From: a virus
Length of the DNA: 22,167 nucleotides
Virus record (IMG/VR): IMGVR_UViG_3300025897_000099
Span: 1 to 22,167 of that record
Strand: one strand, 5' to 3'
The notes below the pieces were generated by a model, which saw only the letters and a program-made list of their open reading frames with translations, was not told the origin of the DNA and did not search any database. The stretch's first letter is position 1, and each line of letters starts with the position of its first letter. The position numbers were made by a program, and so were the translations under genes. Positions 8,200 to 15,021 of the stretch are shown here, piece after piece.

Positions 8200-9729
8200 A
8201 TGGAAATATTTGGATTTGAAATATCTCGTAAAAAAGACGAGTTAAGAGCAACGACTGTCAATCAAGGACAGTCATTTGTTGCACCTGCAGATGATGATGG
8301 AACACCCGTCATTGCTCAACAGGCAGGTTATGTCGGTGGTGGTGCTTATGGTTCCTATGTCGATATGGATGGTGGTATTAAGAATGAGGTTGAACTTATT
8401 CGTAGATACAGAGAAACATCCCTAGTACCTGAATGCGACGCTGCTATTGAAGACATTATAAATGAGTGTATCACATCGGATAGTGCAGATAGGATTGTGA
8501 CACTTGACTTAAGAGATGTTAAACTCTCAGACAGCATCAAGAAAAAGATGCAAGACGAATTTAGTCATATCCTATCCTTAATGAAGTTCAATCAGAACTC
8601 TCATGAATTATTCAGAAAATGGTACGTAGATGGAAGAATATACTTCCATAAAGTCGTTGACACTAAAAGACCTAAACTTGGTCTTGTAGATTTACGAAAT
8701 GTAGACCCTCTTAAGATTAAGAAAGTCAGAAATGTAGAAGAAGAGAAGGGCAAAGACGGAATTAAAAGAATCAAGTCTATTGAAGAATTTTATGTTTTCA
8801 ATGATAAAGGATTCGATAAGAGTAGTGCTGTAGAAGGTTCTACACTTAAAATTGCACCTGAGGCAGTATGTTATACTACTTCGGGTCTTTTAGACTATAA
8901 TAAAAATGCAGTTATCGGGTATCTGCATAAAGCATTGAAAACTTCAAATCAGTTATCAATGATGGAAGATGCACTTGTAATTTATAGATTATCAAGAGCT
9001 CCCGAAAGAAGAATTTTCTACATTGATGTAGGAAACCTTCCAAAAGCAAAGGCAGAACAGTACCTTGCAGAGACTATGAATAAGTATAGAAATAAACTTA
9101 TTTACAATGCAGATACTGGTGAGATAAAAGACGATAGAAAACATATGAGTATGTTAGAAGACTTTTGGTTGCCGAGAAGAGAGGGTGGTAGAGGAACAGA
9201 GATTACTACACTGCCAGGCGGACAGAACCTTTCAGAAATAGATGATATAGAATACTTTAAGAAGAAACTATATCAATCACTGAATGTTCCTTCGTCAAGA
9301 ATGGAGGCCGACAATGGGTTTAACATGGGTCGTTCTTCAGAGATTAGTAGAGACGAACTTAAGTTTAATAAGTTCACTAACAGACTTCAGAAGAAGTTTG
9401 CTAGAACATTTACAGACATTTTAAGAACTCAAGTTATTCTTAAAGAGATTGTAAGTCAAGAAGAATTTGATAAGTTTAAAGACTTTATCCAATACGACTT
9501 TACTGCAGATAATCACTTTACAGAACTAAAAGAACAAGAGATTTTTAAAGAAAGATTAGATGCATTACAAGGTGCATCAGAGTATGTCGGTCAATACTTC
9601 TCACATGAATATGTAAGAAAGTATATACTTAGACAAACTGAAGAGGACATTGAACTTCTTGACCAGCAAATGAAGACTGAAAAAGAAACAATGCCAGACC
9701 AAGACGATGACGGTTTTTCATCATATTAG
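8200..9729 (+). CDS. 20: Portal vertex protein gp20
   Basis: A 509-residue portal; T4 gp20 is 524. It forms the dodecameric ring that nucleates the prohead and serves as packaging channel and neck attachment. Conserved T4-like segments include ELIRRYRETSLVPECDAAIEDI, FRKWYVDGRIYFHKVVD (residues about 140-156), DLRNVDPLKIKKVR, LSRAPERRIFYIDVGNLPKAKAEQYL, MSMLEDFWLPRREGGRGTEI and LNVPSSRMEADNGFNMGRSSEISRDELKF. The start MEIFGFEISRK fits marine relatives, so I keep the ATG at 8200 although no usable Shine-Dalgarno site lies at normal spacing. The next late promoter-like element follows 4 nt after the stop. Confidence 0.96.
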   Translation: MEIFGFEISRKKDELRATTVNQGQSFVAPADDDGTPVIAQQAGYVGGGAYGSYVDMDGGIKNEVELIRRYRETSLVPECDAAIEDIINECITSDSADRIVTLDLRDVKLSDSIKKKMQDEFSHILSLMKFNQNSHELFRKWYVDGRIYFHKVVDTKRPKLGLVDLRNVDPLKIKKVRNVEEEKGKDGIKRIKSIEEFYVFNDKGFDKSSAVEGSTLKIAPEAVCYTTSGLLDYNKNAVIGYLHKALKTSNQLSMMEDALVIYRLSRAPERRIFYIDVGNLPKAKAEQYLAETMNKYRNKLIYNADTGEIKDDRKHMSMLEDFWLPRREGGRGTEITTLPGGQNLSEIDDIEYFKKKLYQSLNVPSSRMEADNGFNMGRSSEISRDELKFNKFTNRLQKKFARTFTDILRTQVILKEIVSQEEFDKFKDFIQYDFTADNHFTELKEQEIFKERLDALQGASEYVGQYFSHEYVRKYILRQTEEDIELLDQQMKTEKETMPDQDDDGFSSY

Positions 9730-9733
9730 GAGA

Positions 9734-9741
9734 TATAAATA
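9734..9741 (+). promoter_or_regulatory. TATAAATA element doubling as a Shine-Dalgarno spacer
   Basis: AGGAG (9728-9732) is followed by TATAAATA and then the ATG at 9742. As a promoter it would start near 9747, inside the 58-codon gene, and could serve only the genes after it. As sequence it also gives the right spacing from AGGAG to ATG. It is a perfect consensus match, but its function as a promoter is uncertain. Confidence 0.4.
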
Positions 9742-9918
9742 ATGAGTAGTGAAATAGCAAAACAGATAGTAGATACCATAGAAACTGGTAATCTTTCGGA
9801 TGCAAAAGAACTAATAGACCAAGGTATCAAACAGAAAGCTGCAGAGACCGTGGACATGAAAAGAGTAGAACTACAGGTTGATTGGATGAATCAGTCAACA
9901 GAAACACAAGGGATGTAA
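9742..9918 (+). CDS. Small prohead-core protein, gp67-like
   Basis: A 58-residue protein (MSSEIAKQIVDTIETGNLSDA at the start), helical and charged, with the motif IETGNLSDAKELIDQGIKQKAAE. Position and style match T4 gp67, a small prohead core component encoded between gp20 and gp21 that is degraded by the gp21 protease. A well-placed AGGAG precedes the ATG. Its stop overlaps the next start as TAATG. The gp67 assignment is inferred mainly from synteny and the GxLxxAK helix pattern, because the protein is too short for firm homology. Confidence 0.62.
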   Translation: MSSEIAKQIVDTIETGNLSDAKELIDQGIKQKAAETVDMKRVELQVDWMNQSTETQGM

Positions 9919-10214
9919 TGAAAAGTTTTTCTTCAATGCAAATCGAACTAAACGAGGCAAAGCTTAAACTTCCTCGTGGGGAGAAAGAATTGAAGAGAGA
10001 TGCAACCAAAGTTGGTTCATCAAAAGTAGAAATAATATACACTGATAACAAAGGTAAGGTTAATGTGTATATTGATGGTAATTTATTCAGTGAGAAACCT
10101 TACAAAGACTTAAAAAGTGCAGAGAAGGAGATGAAACAGATAAAATCTATTATGTCATCATCCGATATGCAAGAAGTAAAATTAGAGGACATTATAAATG
10201 AAATTAATAGCTGA
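9918..10214 (+). CDS. Prohead-core-region protein of unknown function
   Basis: A 98-residue protein starting MKSFSSMQIELNEAKLKLPRG. I choose the ATG at 9918 because it forms a TAATG overlap with the previous gene; an upstream in-frame ATG at 9882 would overlap that gene by 37 nt. The N-terminus is helical. The middle (SSKVEIIYTDNKGKVNVYIDG) looks like a beta hairpin, and the C-terminal half is a charged helix ending in DIINEINS. It lies where T4 has gene 68, a prohead core gene, but I see no clear sequence match. It overlaps gp21 by 17 nt. A scaffold accessory role is likely from context only. Confidence 0.68.
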   Translation: MKSFSSMQIELNEAKLKLPRGEKELKRDATKVGSSKVEIIYTDNKGKVNVYIDGNLFSEKPYKDLKSAEKEMKQIKSIMSSSDMQEVKLEDIINEINS

Positions 10215-10848
10215 ATTTAACGAGACAATATCTCCAATCATTACCGAATCAAAAGATGGTAAAGGTAAAGACTACTTTATAGAAGGGGTTTTTATGCAAG
10301 CAGACATCAAAAATAGGAATGGTAGAATCTATCCTATGGAAGTAATGGAGAAAGAAGTTGAACGATATACAAAGGAGTTCGTAGAAAAACAAAGAGCTTT
10401 TGGAGAGTTAGGACATCCTGAAGGGCCAACAATCAACTTAGACAAAGTTTCACACTTAATAGAATCACTTACACTCGAAGGTAAAAATTACGTGGGTAAA
10501 GCAAAAATATTAAGTACTCCTAATGGAGAAATAGTTAAAGCACTTATCAATGATGGTGCAAAACTGGGTGTATCATCTAGAGGTCTAGGTTCACTAGAGC
10601 AAAAAGGTGGCGCACAAATGGTAAAAGGTGACTTCCAACTTGCAACAGCAGGTGATATCGTTGCAGACCCGTCTGCACCTGAAGCATTCGTTGAAGGGAT
10701 AATGGAAGGAGTCGAATGGGTATATCAGAATGGTATACTTACTGCAGTTCAAGTTGAGCAGATGCAAAACGAGTTAAAAACTGCAAAACTAAATAAATTG
10801 GAAGAAACCAAGTTAAATCTATGGAAAAGGTTCGTTGAGAGTCTATAA
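10198..10848 (+). CDS. 21: Prohead maturation protease gp21
   Basis: A 216-residue protein; T4 gp21 is 212. The segment ADIKNRNGRIYPMEVMEKEV, then FGELGHPEGPTINLDKVSH and KLGVSSRGLGSL is the conserved core of T4-type prohead serine proteases. H73 (GHPEG) or H86 (VSH) and S126/S127 (GVSSRG) are the candidate catalytic residues; the fold is related to herpesvirus assemblin. It is activated in the prohead, cleaves gp22, gp23 and small core proteins after LxE-type sites, and then degrades itself. The start overlaps the preceding gene, with a GAGG about 9 nt upstream. A late promoter follows the stop codon within 3 nt. Confidence 0.94.
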   Translation: MKLIAEFNETISPIITESKDGKGKDYFIEGVFMQADIKNRNGRIYPMEVMEKEVERYTKEFVEKQRAFGELGHPEGPTINLDKVSHLIESLTLEGKNYVGKAKILSTPNGEIVKALINDGAKLGVSSRGLGSLEQKGGAQMVKGDFQLATAGDIVADPSAPEAFVEGIMEGVEWVYQNGILTAVQVEQMQNELKTAKLNKLEETKLNLWKRFVESL

Positions 10849-10850
10849 CA

Positions 10851-10858
10851 TATAAATA
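10851..10858 (+). promoter_or_regulatory. T4-type late promoter for gp22-gp23
   Basis: A perfect TATAAATA, 48 nt upstream of the gp22 start, with predicted transcription start near 10864. No other perfect element lies before gp23, so this promoter probably supplies both scaffold and major capsid message, ending at the terminator at 13606-13633. Confidence 0.82.
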
Positions 10859-10865
10859 AATTAAG

Positions 10866-10892
10866 TAGTTCATTAGAAACTAATAACAGGAG
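10866..10892 (+). promoter_or_regulatory. gp22 mRNA leader: 5' stem-loop and Shine-Dalgarno site
   Basis: TAGTT (10866-10870) pairs with AACTA (10878-10882) around a 7-nt loop, starting at about +3 of the predicted transcript. TAACAGGAG follows with AGGAG at 10888-10892, 6 nt before the ATG. The plan and the TAACAGGAG are shared with the gp18 leader. Confidence 0.45.
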
Positions 10893-10898
10893 AAAAAA

Positions 10899-12245
10899 AT
10901 GGCAGATTTAGAAAACAACCTAGAAAGTATCGAAGAGGTAAAACAACCTCATGACGGTGCTGAGAAAGGAGATTCAAAACCAGTCAAACAAGGTTCATCT
11001 GATGCCGCAGAAATTGGAAGTGGTAAAGTTGAAGTCGTCAAACCCGAAGAAAATCCTGTTGACAAAGCAGTAGCATCAGTAAAGAAAGCTGAAACAGCAC
11101 CATCTAACGAAGGTGATGCTCAGAAGAAAAATGCTGGTAAAGCTGACAAAGCAGATTCAATTAAGGAAGATGAAAAGGAGTCTAAAAAAGACGAATTGAA
11201 AGCTTCTAAAATGGAATCTATCAAAGCTATCGTCAACAATATGAAGGAAATGACTAAGGAAGACATCCAATCAATATTGGGAACAATATCTGAAGAAGAA
11301 GTTGACGAAAGTTTGACAAAAGCAGAAGTTGCTAGAAAAGTAGTAGAGTCTTTGAAGTCTATGACTGAAGAAGAAGTTGCAGAAACTTATGGTAAACTTA
11401 ACGCAAACAAGAAGAAAGAAGACGAAGAAGGTGAACAAGAAGAAGAAGAGAAATCTGTTTCTGAAGAAATTTCATCTGAATTAGAATCTTCTCTTGTTGA
11501 AATTGAAATAGATGACGACCTATCAGCAATTTCAGAAGCATTAGACCTTTCTGAAGAAAATGCAGAAAAGGCAAAAACAATCTTCAAAGCAGCAGTTTCA
11601 AGTAAGGTACAAGAAGTATCTGAAGAATTGAAATCGCAGTATGAAGCAGAATTAAAAACCACAGTTGAGACTGTCAAAGGTGACCTATCGGAAGCAGTTG
11701 ATAAGTACTTAACGTATTGTGCAGAAGAGTGGACGAAAGAAAACGAACTTGCTATAGAACGTGGTTTAAGGTCAGAAATGACAGAAAACTTTATCGAAGG
11801 TTTGAAAACATTGTTCGTAGAACATTATGTTGACGTTCCTGAAGATAAGTATGATGTTATCGATGAACTTGCAAATCGTCTTGACGAGATGGAACAAAAA
11901 CTTGACAGTGAAGTAAATAGAAATATGGACATCACTGAAGAGTTAGACACCCTCAAAAGAGATAACGTAGTTTCAGACGCATCGAAAGATTTGACTGAAA
12001 CACAAAAAGAGAAACTATCTTCACTTGCTGAAGGAGTAGACTTTAAAGATGCAGAAGACTTCGCTGAGAAGATTTCTGAAATCAAAGAAGCTTACTTTCC
12101 TGCAGAAGGTGAAAGTGTAGTTGAAGAAACTTTAGTTGTTGAAGGTTCTGAAGAATTTAAAGTAGAGGAATCTACAGAAGTTCAGACTGACCCTACAATG
12201 GCAAAGTATACACAAGCAATCAGTAAGTTAAAACCATTAGGTTAA
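10899..12245 (+). CDS. 22: Prohead scaffold core protein gp22, N-terminally extended
   Basis: A 448-residue protein, much longer than T4 gp22 (269). Residues about 213-345 hold the helical gp22-like core, including DLSEENAEKAKTIFKAAV, LSEAVDKYLTYCAEEWTKENELAIERGL and FVEHYVDVPEDKYDVIDELA. The first 200 residues are an acidic, Lys/Glu/Ala-rich low-complexity extension. Within it, residues about 109-129 and 146-166 look like two copies of one helical motif (compare MKEMTKEDIQSILG with LKSMTEEEVAETYG). The core forms the internal prohead scaffold and is digested by gp21 before packaging. The long acidic region may be cut into internal peptides retained in the head, as T4 gp22 is. Position directly before gp23 supports the call. 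Confidence 0.9.
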   Translation: MADLENNLESIEEVKQPHDGAEKGDSKPVKQGSSDAAEIGSGKVEVVKPEENPVDKAVASVKKAETAPSNEGDAQKKNAGKADKADSIKEDEKESKKDELKASKMESIKAIVNNMKEMTKEDIQSILGTISEEEVDESLTKAEVARKVVESLKSMTEEEVAETYGKLNANKKKEDEEGEQEEEEKSVSEEISSELESSLVEIEIDDDLSAISEALDLSEENAEKAKTIFKAAVSSKVQEVSEELKSQYEAELKTTVETVKGDLSEAVDKYLTYCAEEWTKENELAIERGLRSEMTENFIEGLKTLFVEHYVDVPEDKYDVIDELANRLDEMEQKLDSEVNRNMDITEELDTLKRDNVVSDASKDLTETQKEKLSSLAEGVDFKDAEDFAEKISEIKEAYFPAEGESVVEETLVVEGSEEFKVEESTEVQTDPTMAKYTQAISKLKPLG

Positions 12246-12269
12246 GACTTACTTAATAAAGGAAAAAAA

Positions 12270-13571
12270 ATGTTTTTATCAGAAAACTTACAAGAAAAGT
12301 GGAAGCCGATTCTAGAGCACTCCGATTTACCAAAAATCGAAGACAACTACAAACGTGCAGTCACAGCTGTTATCCTTGAAAACCAAGAGAATGCTCTAAA
12401 CGAAGACAGAGCTCAATTGGCGGAAGCAGCACCTTTAAATGCTACTGGTAGTTCAATTTCAAACTGGGATCCGATTTTAATATCCCTAGTAAGAAGAGCT
12501 ATGCCAAATCTCGTTGCATACGACATTTGTGGCGTTCAACCTATGACTGGCCCGACAGGACTTATCTTTGCTATGAAAGCAAGGTATAACGACTATCCAT
12601 CAGAATCTGTTGTAAATAAAACTGAAGCAATGGGAATCAACGAAGTTGAATCACGTTATTCTTCAGAAAACCAAACAGTGACTGACGGTTTACAAGCTGC
12701 GGCTAACTCAGACCCTTTTAACTCTGACTATGCAACTCATACTGGTTCAGGTATGACAACTGCATCTGCAGAAGCATTAGGTGATGTTGAAGCATCAAAC
12801 GGTTTTGCTCAGATGGCATTCTCAATAGAGAAAGCAACTGTGACTGCAAAATCAAGAGCATTAAAAGCAGAATACACATTAGAACTTGCACAAGACCTCA
12901 AAGCAATCCACGGTCTTGACGCTGAGTCAGAACTTGCGAATATTCTTTCATCAGAAATTCTTGCAGAGATTAACAGAGAAGTTGTTAGAACAGTAAATGT
13001 ACAAGCAAAAACAGGTGCATCAGCAACTGCTTCTGCTGGAACATTCAACTTAGACGTTGATGCAAACGGAAGATGGTCTGTTGAGAAATTCAAAGGTTTA
13101 TTATTCCAAATCGAAAGAGAATCAAACACAATTGCTAAAGAAACAAGAAGAGGTAAAGGAAACTTTATTCTATGTTCTTCAGACGTAGCAAGTGCATTGT
13201 CAATGGCGGGTGTATTAGATTACGCTCCTGCTCTTTCAACTAACCTAAACGTTGATGACACTGGTAATACTTTTGCTGGTTTATTAAACGGAAGAGTTAA
13301 AGTATATGTTGACCCTTATGCAGGTGTTGACTACTTAACAGTAGGTTATAGAGGTACTAACCCTTATGATGCTGGTCTTTTCTATTGCCCATACGTTCCA
13401 TTACAAATGGTTCGTGCAGTAGGTGAGAACACATTCCAACCAAAAATCGGTTTCAAAACTAGATATGGTATGGTTTCAAATCCATTCGTAGGTGCTACAC
13501 CTGCTGACGGACTTGCATCCGCTGGAACTAACCAGTACTACAGAAAGATGGCAGTGTCTAACATTCTGTAA
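12270..13571 (+). CDS. 23: Major capsid protein gp23
   Basis: A 433-residue HK97-fold capsid protein; T4 gp23 is 521. Signatures include WKPILEHSDLP near the start, MPNLVAYDICGVQPMTGPTGLIFAMKARY, ELAQDLKAIHGLDAESELANILSSEILAEINREVV and FQPKIGFKTRYGMVSNPF. A gp21-type cleavage site, LAE before A53 (residues 50-53), fits removal of the N-terminal 52-residue peptide, as T4 gp23 loses 65. The deletion relative to T4 lies between the Y-rich N-domain and the AxSRxLKAxY helix, where T4 carries its larger insertion. AAAGGA precedes the ATG at good spacing. A strong hairpin terminator follows the gene. Confidence 0.97.
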   Translation: MFLSENLQEKWKPILEHSDLPKIEDNYKRAVTAVILENQENALNEDRAQLAEAAPLNATGSSISNWDPILISLVRRAMPNLVAYDICGVQPMTGPTGLIFAMKARYNDYPSESVVNKTEAMGINEVESRYSSENQTVTDGLQAAANSDPFNSDYATHTGSGMTTASAEALGDVEASNGFAQMAFSIEKATVTAKSRALKAEYTLELAQDLKAIHGLDAESELANILSSEILAEINREVVRTVNVQAKTGASATASAGTFNLDVDANGRWSVEKFKGLLFQIERESNTIAKETRRGKGNFILCSSDVASALSMAGVLDYAPALSTNLNVDDTGNTFAGLLNGRVKVYVDPYAGVDYLTVGYRGTNPYDAGLFYCPYVPLQMVRAVGENTFQPKIGFKTRYGMVSNPFVGATPADGLASAGTNQYYRKMAVSNIL

Positions 13572-13605
13572 GGAACTTAGGTTCTCATTCCTTAATTGGA
13601 ATACT

Positions 13606-13633
13606 AAAACCCCTCTCACGAGGGGTTTTTTTT
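13606..13633 (+). terminator. Intrinsic terminator after gp23, convergent with the - strand RNA
   Basis: AAAACCCCTC (13606-13615) and GAGGGGTTTT (13620-13629) form a perfect 10-bp stem with loop TCAC. Eight Ts (13626-13633) follow on the + strand. Read on the - strand, the same stem is followed by TTTTAG, giving a weaker but plausible end for the opposing non-coding RNA. Confidence 0.92.
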
Positions 13634-13920
13634 AGCATGACTGAATCGTTCAATGTCTTGGGTATGACCCCAATTCTTTACACCGTGTCCTTCTAGTGGG
13701 GCCTTACCCCAATTTTATTAAGGTCAATAGGTAGTGACCATACGGAAGTTCGTTTACCACACCATTCCAATTTGTCAGAAATTTCAAGTGCTTCTCTGTT
13801 CGGATTCTATCCACACCTCACGATTATATGCCACGTCTTAATTGACTTTAACAGTGTGGAACACCTTGTCTATACGGAACAACCTCTCACAACCATCTAA
13901 CTTCCGTCTCGACTTCCTAC
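13606..13920 (-). ncRNA. Candidate structured non-coding RNA on the opposite strand
   Basis: About 315 nt lie between a near-consensus sigma70 promoter and the shared terminator, with no ORF longer than about 17 codons on this strand. Counting in RNA sense from 13920, I find several helices. ACGGAAGTT (nt 14-22) can pair with AACTTCCGT (171-179) over 9 bp, or its first six bases with TTCCGT (42-47). TCCACAC (61-67) pairs with GTGTGGA (105-111). GGTCA (182-186) pairs with TGACC (195-199). TGGGG (210-214) pairs with CCCCA (220-224), and TTGGG (248-252) with CCCAA (259-263). A GAC..TGAA/TTCA..GTC hairpin (264-282) follows, then the terminator stem. No tRNA cloverleaf, tmRNA or other family is recognised. 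The only other - strand signals nearby are its two promoters. Function is unknown; regulation or host takeover is speculation. Confidence is good for a transcribed RNA and low for any role. Confidence 0.7.
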
Positions 13921-13926
13921 CTTACA

Positions 13927-13956
13927 AGTATACCAAAATATGATATCCATTGTCAA
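13927..13956 (-). promoter_or_regulatory. Strong sigma70 promoter for the - strand RNA
   Basis: On the - strand, a perfect TTGACA (13956-13951) is followed by an 18-nt spacer and TATACT (13932-13927), preceded by TGG, which gives an extended -10 (TGnTATACT). The predicted start is near 13920. This is the best sigma70 match I found in the window and implies use of unmodified host polymerase early in infection. Confidence 0.85.
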
Positions 13957-13962
13957 GGCACA

Positions 13963-13970
13963 TATTTATA
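13963..13970 (-). promoter_or_regulatory. T4-type late promoter on the - strand
   Basis: The + strand reads TATTTATA, so the - strand carries a perfect TATAAATA just upstream of the TTGACA. The predicted start lies near 13957. It would add late transcription of the ncRNA. It forms half of an inverted repeat, TATTTAT (13963-13969) and ATAAATA (13975-13981), with the + strand element for the methyltransferase. Confidence 0.65.
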
Positions 13971-13973
13971 CGC

Positions 13974-13981
13974 GATAAATA
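13974..13981 (+). promoter_or_regulatory. Candidate late promoter for the methyltransferase, leaderless geometry
   Basis: GATAAATA matches seven of eight late-promoter positions. Its last A is 6 nt before the ATG at 13987, so predicted +1 equals the start codon, as at gp20. No Shine-Dalgarno site precedes the ATG. The same GATAAATAAGTAT also occurs by chance inside gp17 (5053), so the match alone is not strong. Confidence 0.5.
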
Positions 13982-13986
13982 AGTAT

Positions 13987-14784
13987 ATGAAGATGATTAA
14001 GTATGGTGAGGGGTTGGAAGGTTTCTTTAAATGGAAGAATCCAATCACAGATGACGAACACACAATGTACCTTCCAACGGAAGCAAGAGTTAAAAAGGTT
14101 ATCGATTGTAAAGGTGAAGACTGGTTTGATGGTAAGACTATCCTAGAACTAGGAACTGCACATGGATTGATTGGTAGACACTTTGAGAAGTTGGGTGCAA
14201 CTGTAAGTTATGCAGATGCTAGACAAGAACTACTGGATTCCATAGAAACAGACTCAGAAAAGTTATGTATCAATCATAATGACGAATGGTCTTTCAATAG
14301 AAAGTGGGATTTGATTATACACTTTGGTACTCTATATCATGTTAAAAACATCTATGATGATTTGAGAAGAGCATTTAATCATACGGATGAAATGTTCTTA
14401 GAGACTGCAGTCAATTCATTACCAATGCCAGCACCATGGTTTAGACAAGAAGAGTGGTCGGGTGTACATGGAGCTCCAGGCGAAAAGAAGAAGAAAAATT
14501 CTAGAGTCTTTAATGGGTTCGACCAGTGGGAAGCTTCATTTAATGATACACATGTAGAAGAATACTTAGACGAGATAGGTAAGACCTACACAAGATATGA
14601 TGATGAAGATTTGGATAATGAATTTGGTATAATCATACCTAACGAAGTCTACAGAAGAGACGTGTATAGTTGGACACTAGAAGATGTACACCCTAAGAAT
14701 CCTATGAAACCAGTTAAGTTTGCATCAATACCACCAAATTATGTTCACTTCCGTAGGTTCTGGCATATCAAAACACCTAAATAA
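13987..14784 (+). CDS. SAM-dependent class I methyltransferase
   Basis: A 265-residue protein with a Rossmann-type methyltransferase core. Motif I is ILELGTAHGLIG at residues about 53-64; the acidic ribose-binding position follows at YADA. Motif IV-like WDLIIHFGTLYHVKNI lies around 103-118, and a later acidic strand ends in FLETAV. The C-terminal 100 residues (with HFRRFWHIK near the end) are not a familiar domain. The substrate is unknown: DNA, RNA, protein and small molecules are all possible, and no DNA-methylase catalytic motif such as DPPY or PCQ is seen. It stands alone between the divergent ncRNA promoter region and small tail-related genes. There is no Shine-Dalgarno site; an alternative start is the ATG at 13993. 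Confidence 0.82.
   Translation: MKMIKYGEGLEGFFKWKNPITDDEHTMYLPTEARVKKVIDCKGEDWFDGKTILELGTAHGLIGRHFEKLGATVSYADARQELLDSIETDSEKLCINHNDEWSFNRKWDLIIHFGTLYHVKNIYDDLRRAFNHTDEMFLETAVNSLPMPAPWFRQEEWSGVHGAPGEKKKKNSRVFNGFDQWEASFNDTHVEEYLDEIGKTYTRYDDEDLDNEFGIIIPNEVYRRDVYSWTLEDVHPKNPMKPVKFASIPPNYVHFRRFWHIKTPK
14776..14783 (+). promoter_or_regulatory. Candidate variant late promoter
   Basis: CCTAAATA overlaps the end of the methyltransferase gene. Together with its downstream bases it shares the 13-nt TAAATAAGTATAT with the element at 13974. The predicted start at 14789 would leave a 14-nt leader containing CGGAG before the ATG at 14803. This is a two-mismatch variant, so the call is tentative. Confidence 0.32.
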
Positions 14785-14802
14785 GTATATACGGAGAACA
14801 AT

Positions 14803-15021
14803 ATGTCAAATTATGAAAAGAGTGTACAAGTTTTAGAGGGCCCATGGGAAGCAAAAATATTTCCACAAGGTCGAGAGAACACAAATGTAATCTCTAGAAA
14901 AACTGTAACCACTTATATCCAAGAAGGATATCTATGTGAGGAAACTACAACAAGAGAGTATAGGGGTGACGATTATCACGACATCACTACTAACAAACGG
15001 ATAACAAGAGTCCATGGCTGA
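14803..15021 (+). CDS. Small conserved phage protein, function unknown
   Basis: A 72-residue protein starting MSNYEKSVQVLEGPWEAKIF and containing RKTVTTYIQEGYLCEETTTREYRG and a terminal DITTNKRITRV. It appears to be an all-beta small domain. I do not recognise a T4 counterpart, though similar small proteins beside tail genes seem familiar from marine T4-like phages. CGGAG lies 7 nt before the ATG. It overlaps the next gene by 8 nt, suggesting coupling to that tail-tube-like protein and perhaps a virion or assembly-factor role. Confidence 0.75.
   Translation: MSNYEKSVQVLEGPWEAKIFPQGRENTNVISRKTVTTYIQEGYLCEETTTREYRGDDYHDITTNKRITRVHG

Noticed and set aside
9882-9917. Upstream in-frame ATG for the 9918 gene
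   Set aside because: It would overlap the gp67-like gene by 37 nt without a ribosome site. The TAATG overlap at 9918 matches the style of this genome.
11387-12085. - strand ORFs of 60-96 codons opposite gp22
   Set aside because: They are shadows of a Glu/Lys-rich gene, read as Ser/Phe/Leu-rich chains, with no promoter or ribosome site.
13572-13986. Possible tRNA, tmRNA or - strand protein gene in the gap after gp23
   Set aside because: I found no cloverleaf, no T-arm in register and no CCA end. The longest - strand ORF starting in the gap is about 17 codons and runs through the terminator.
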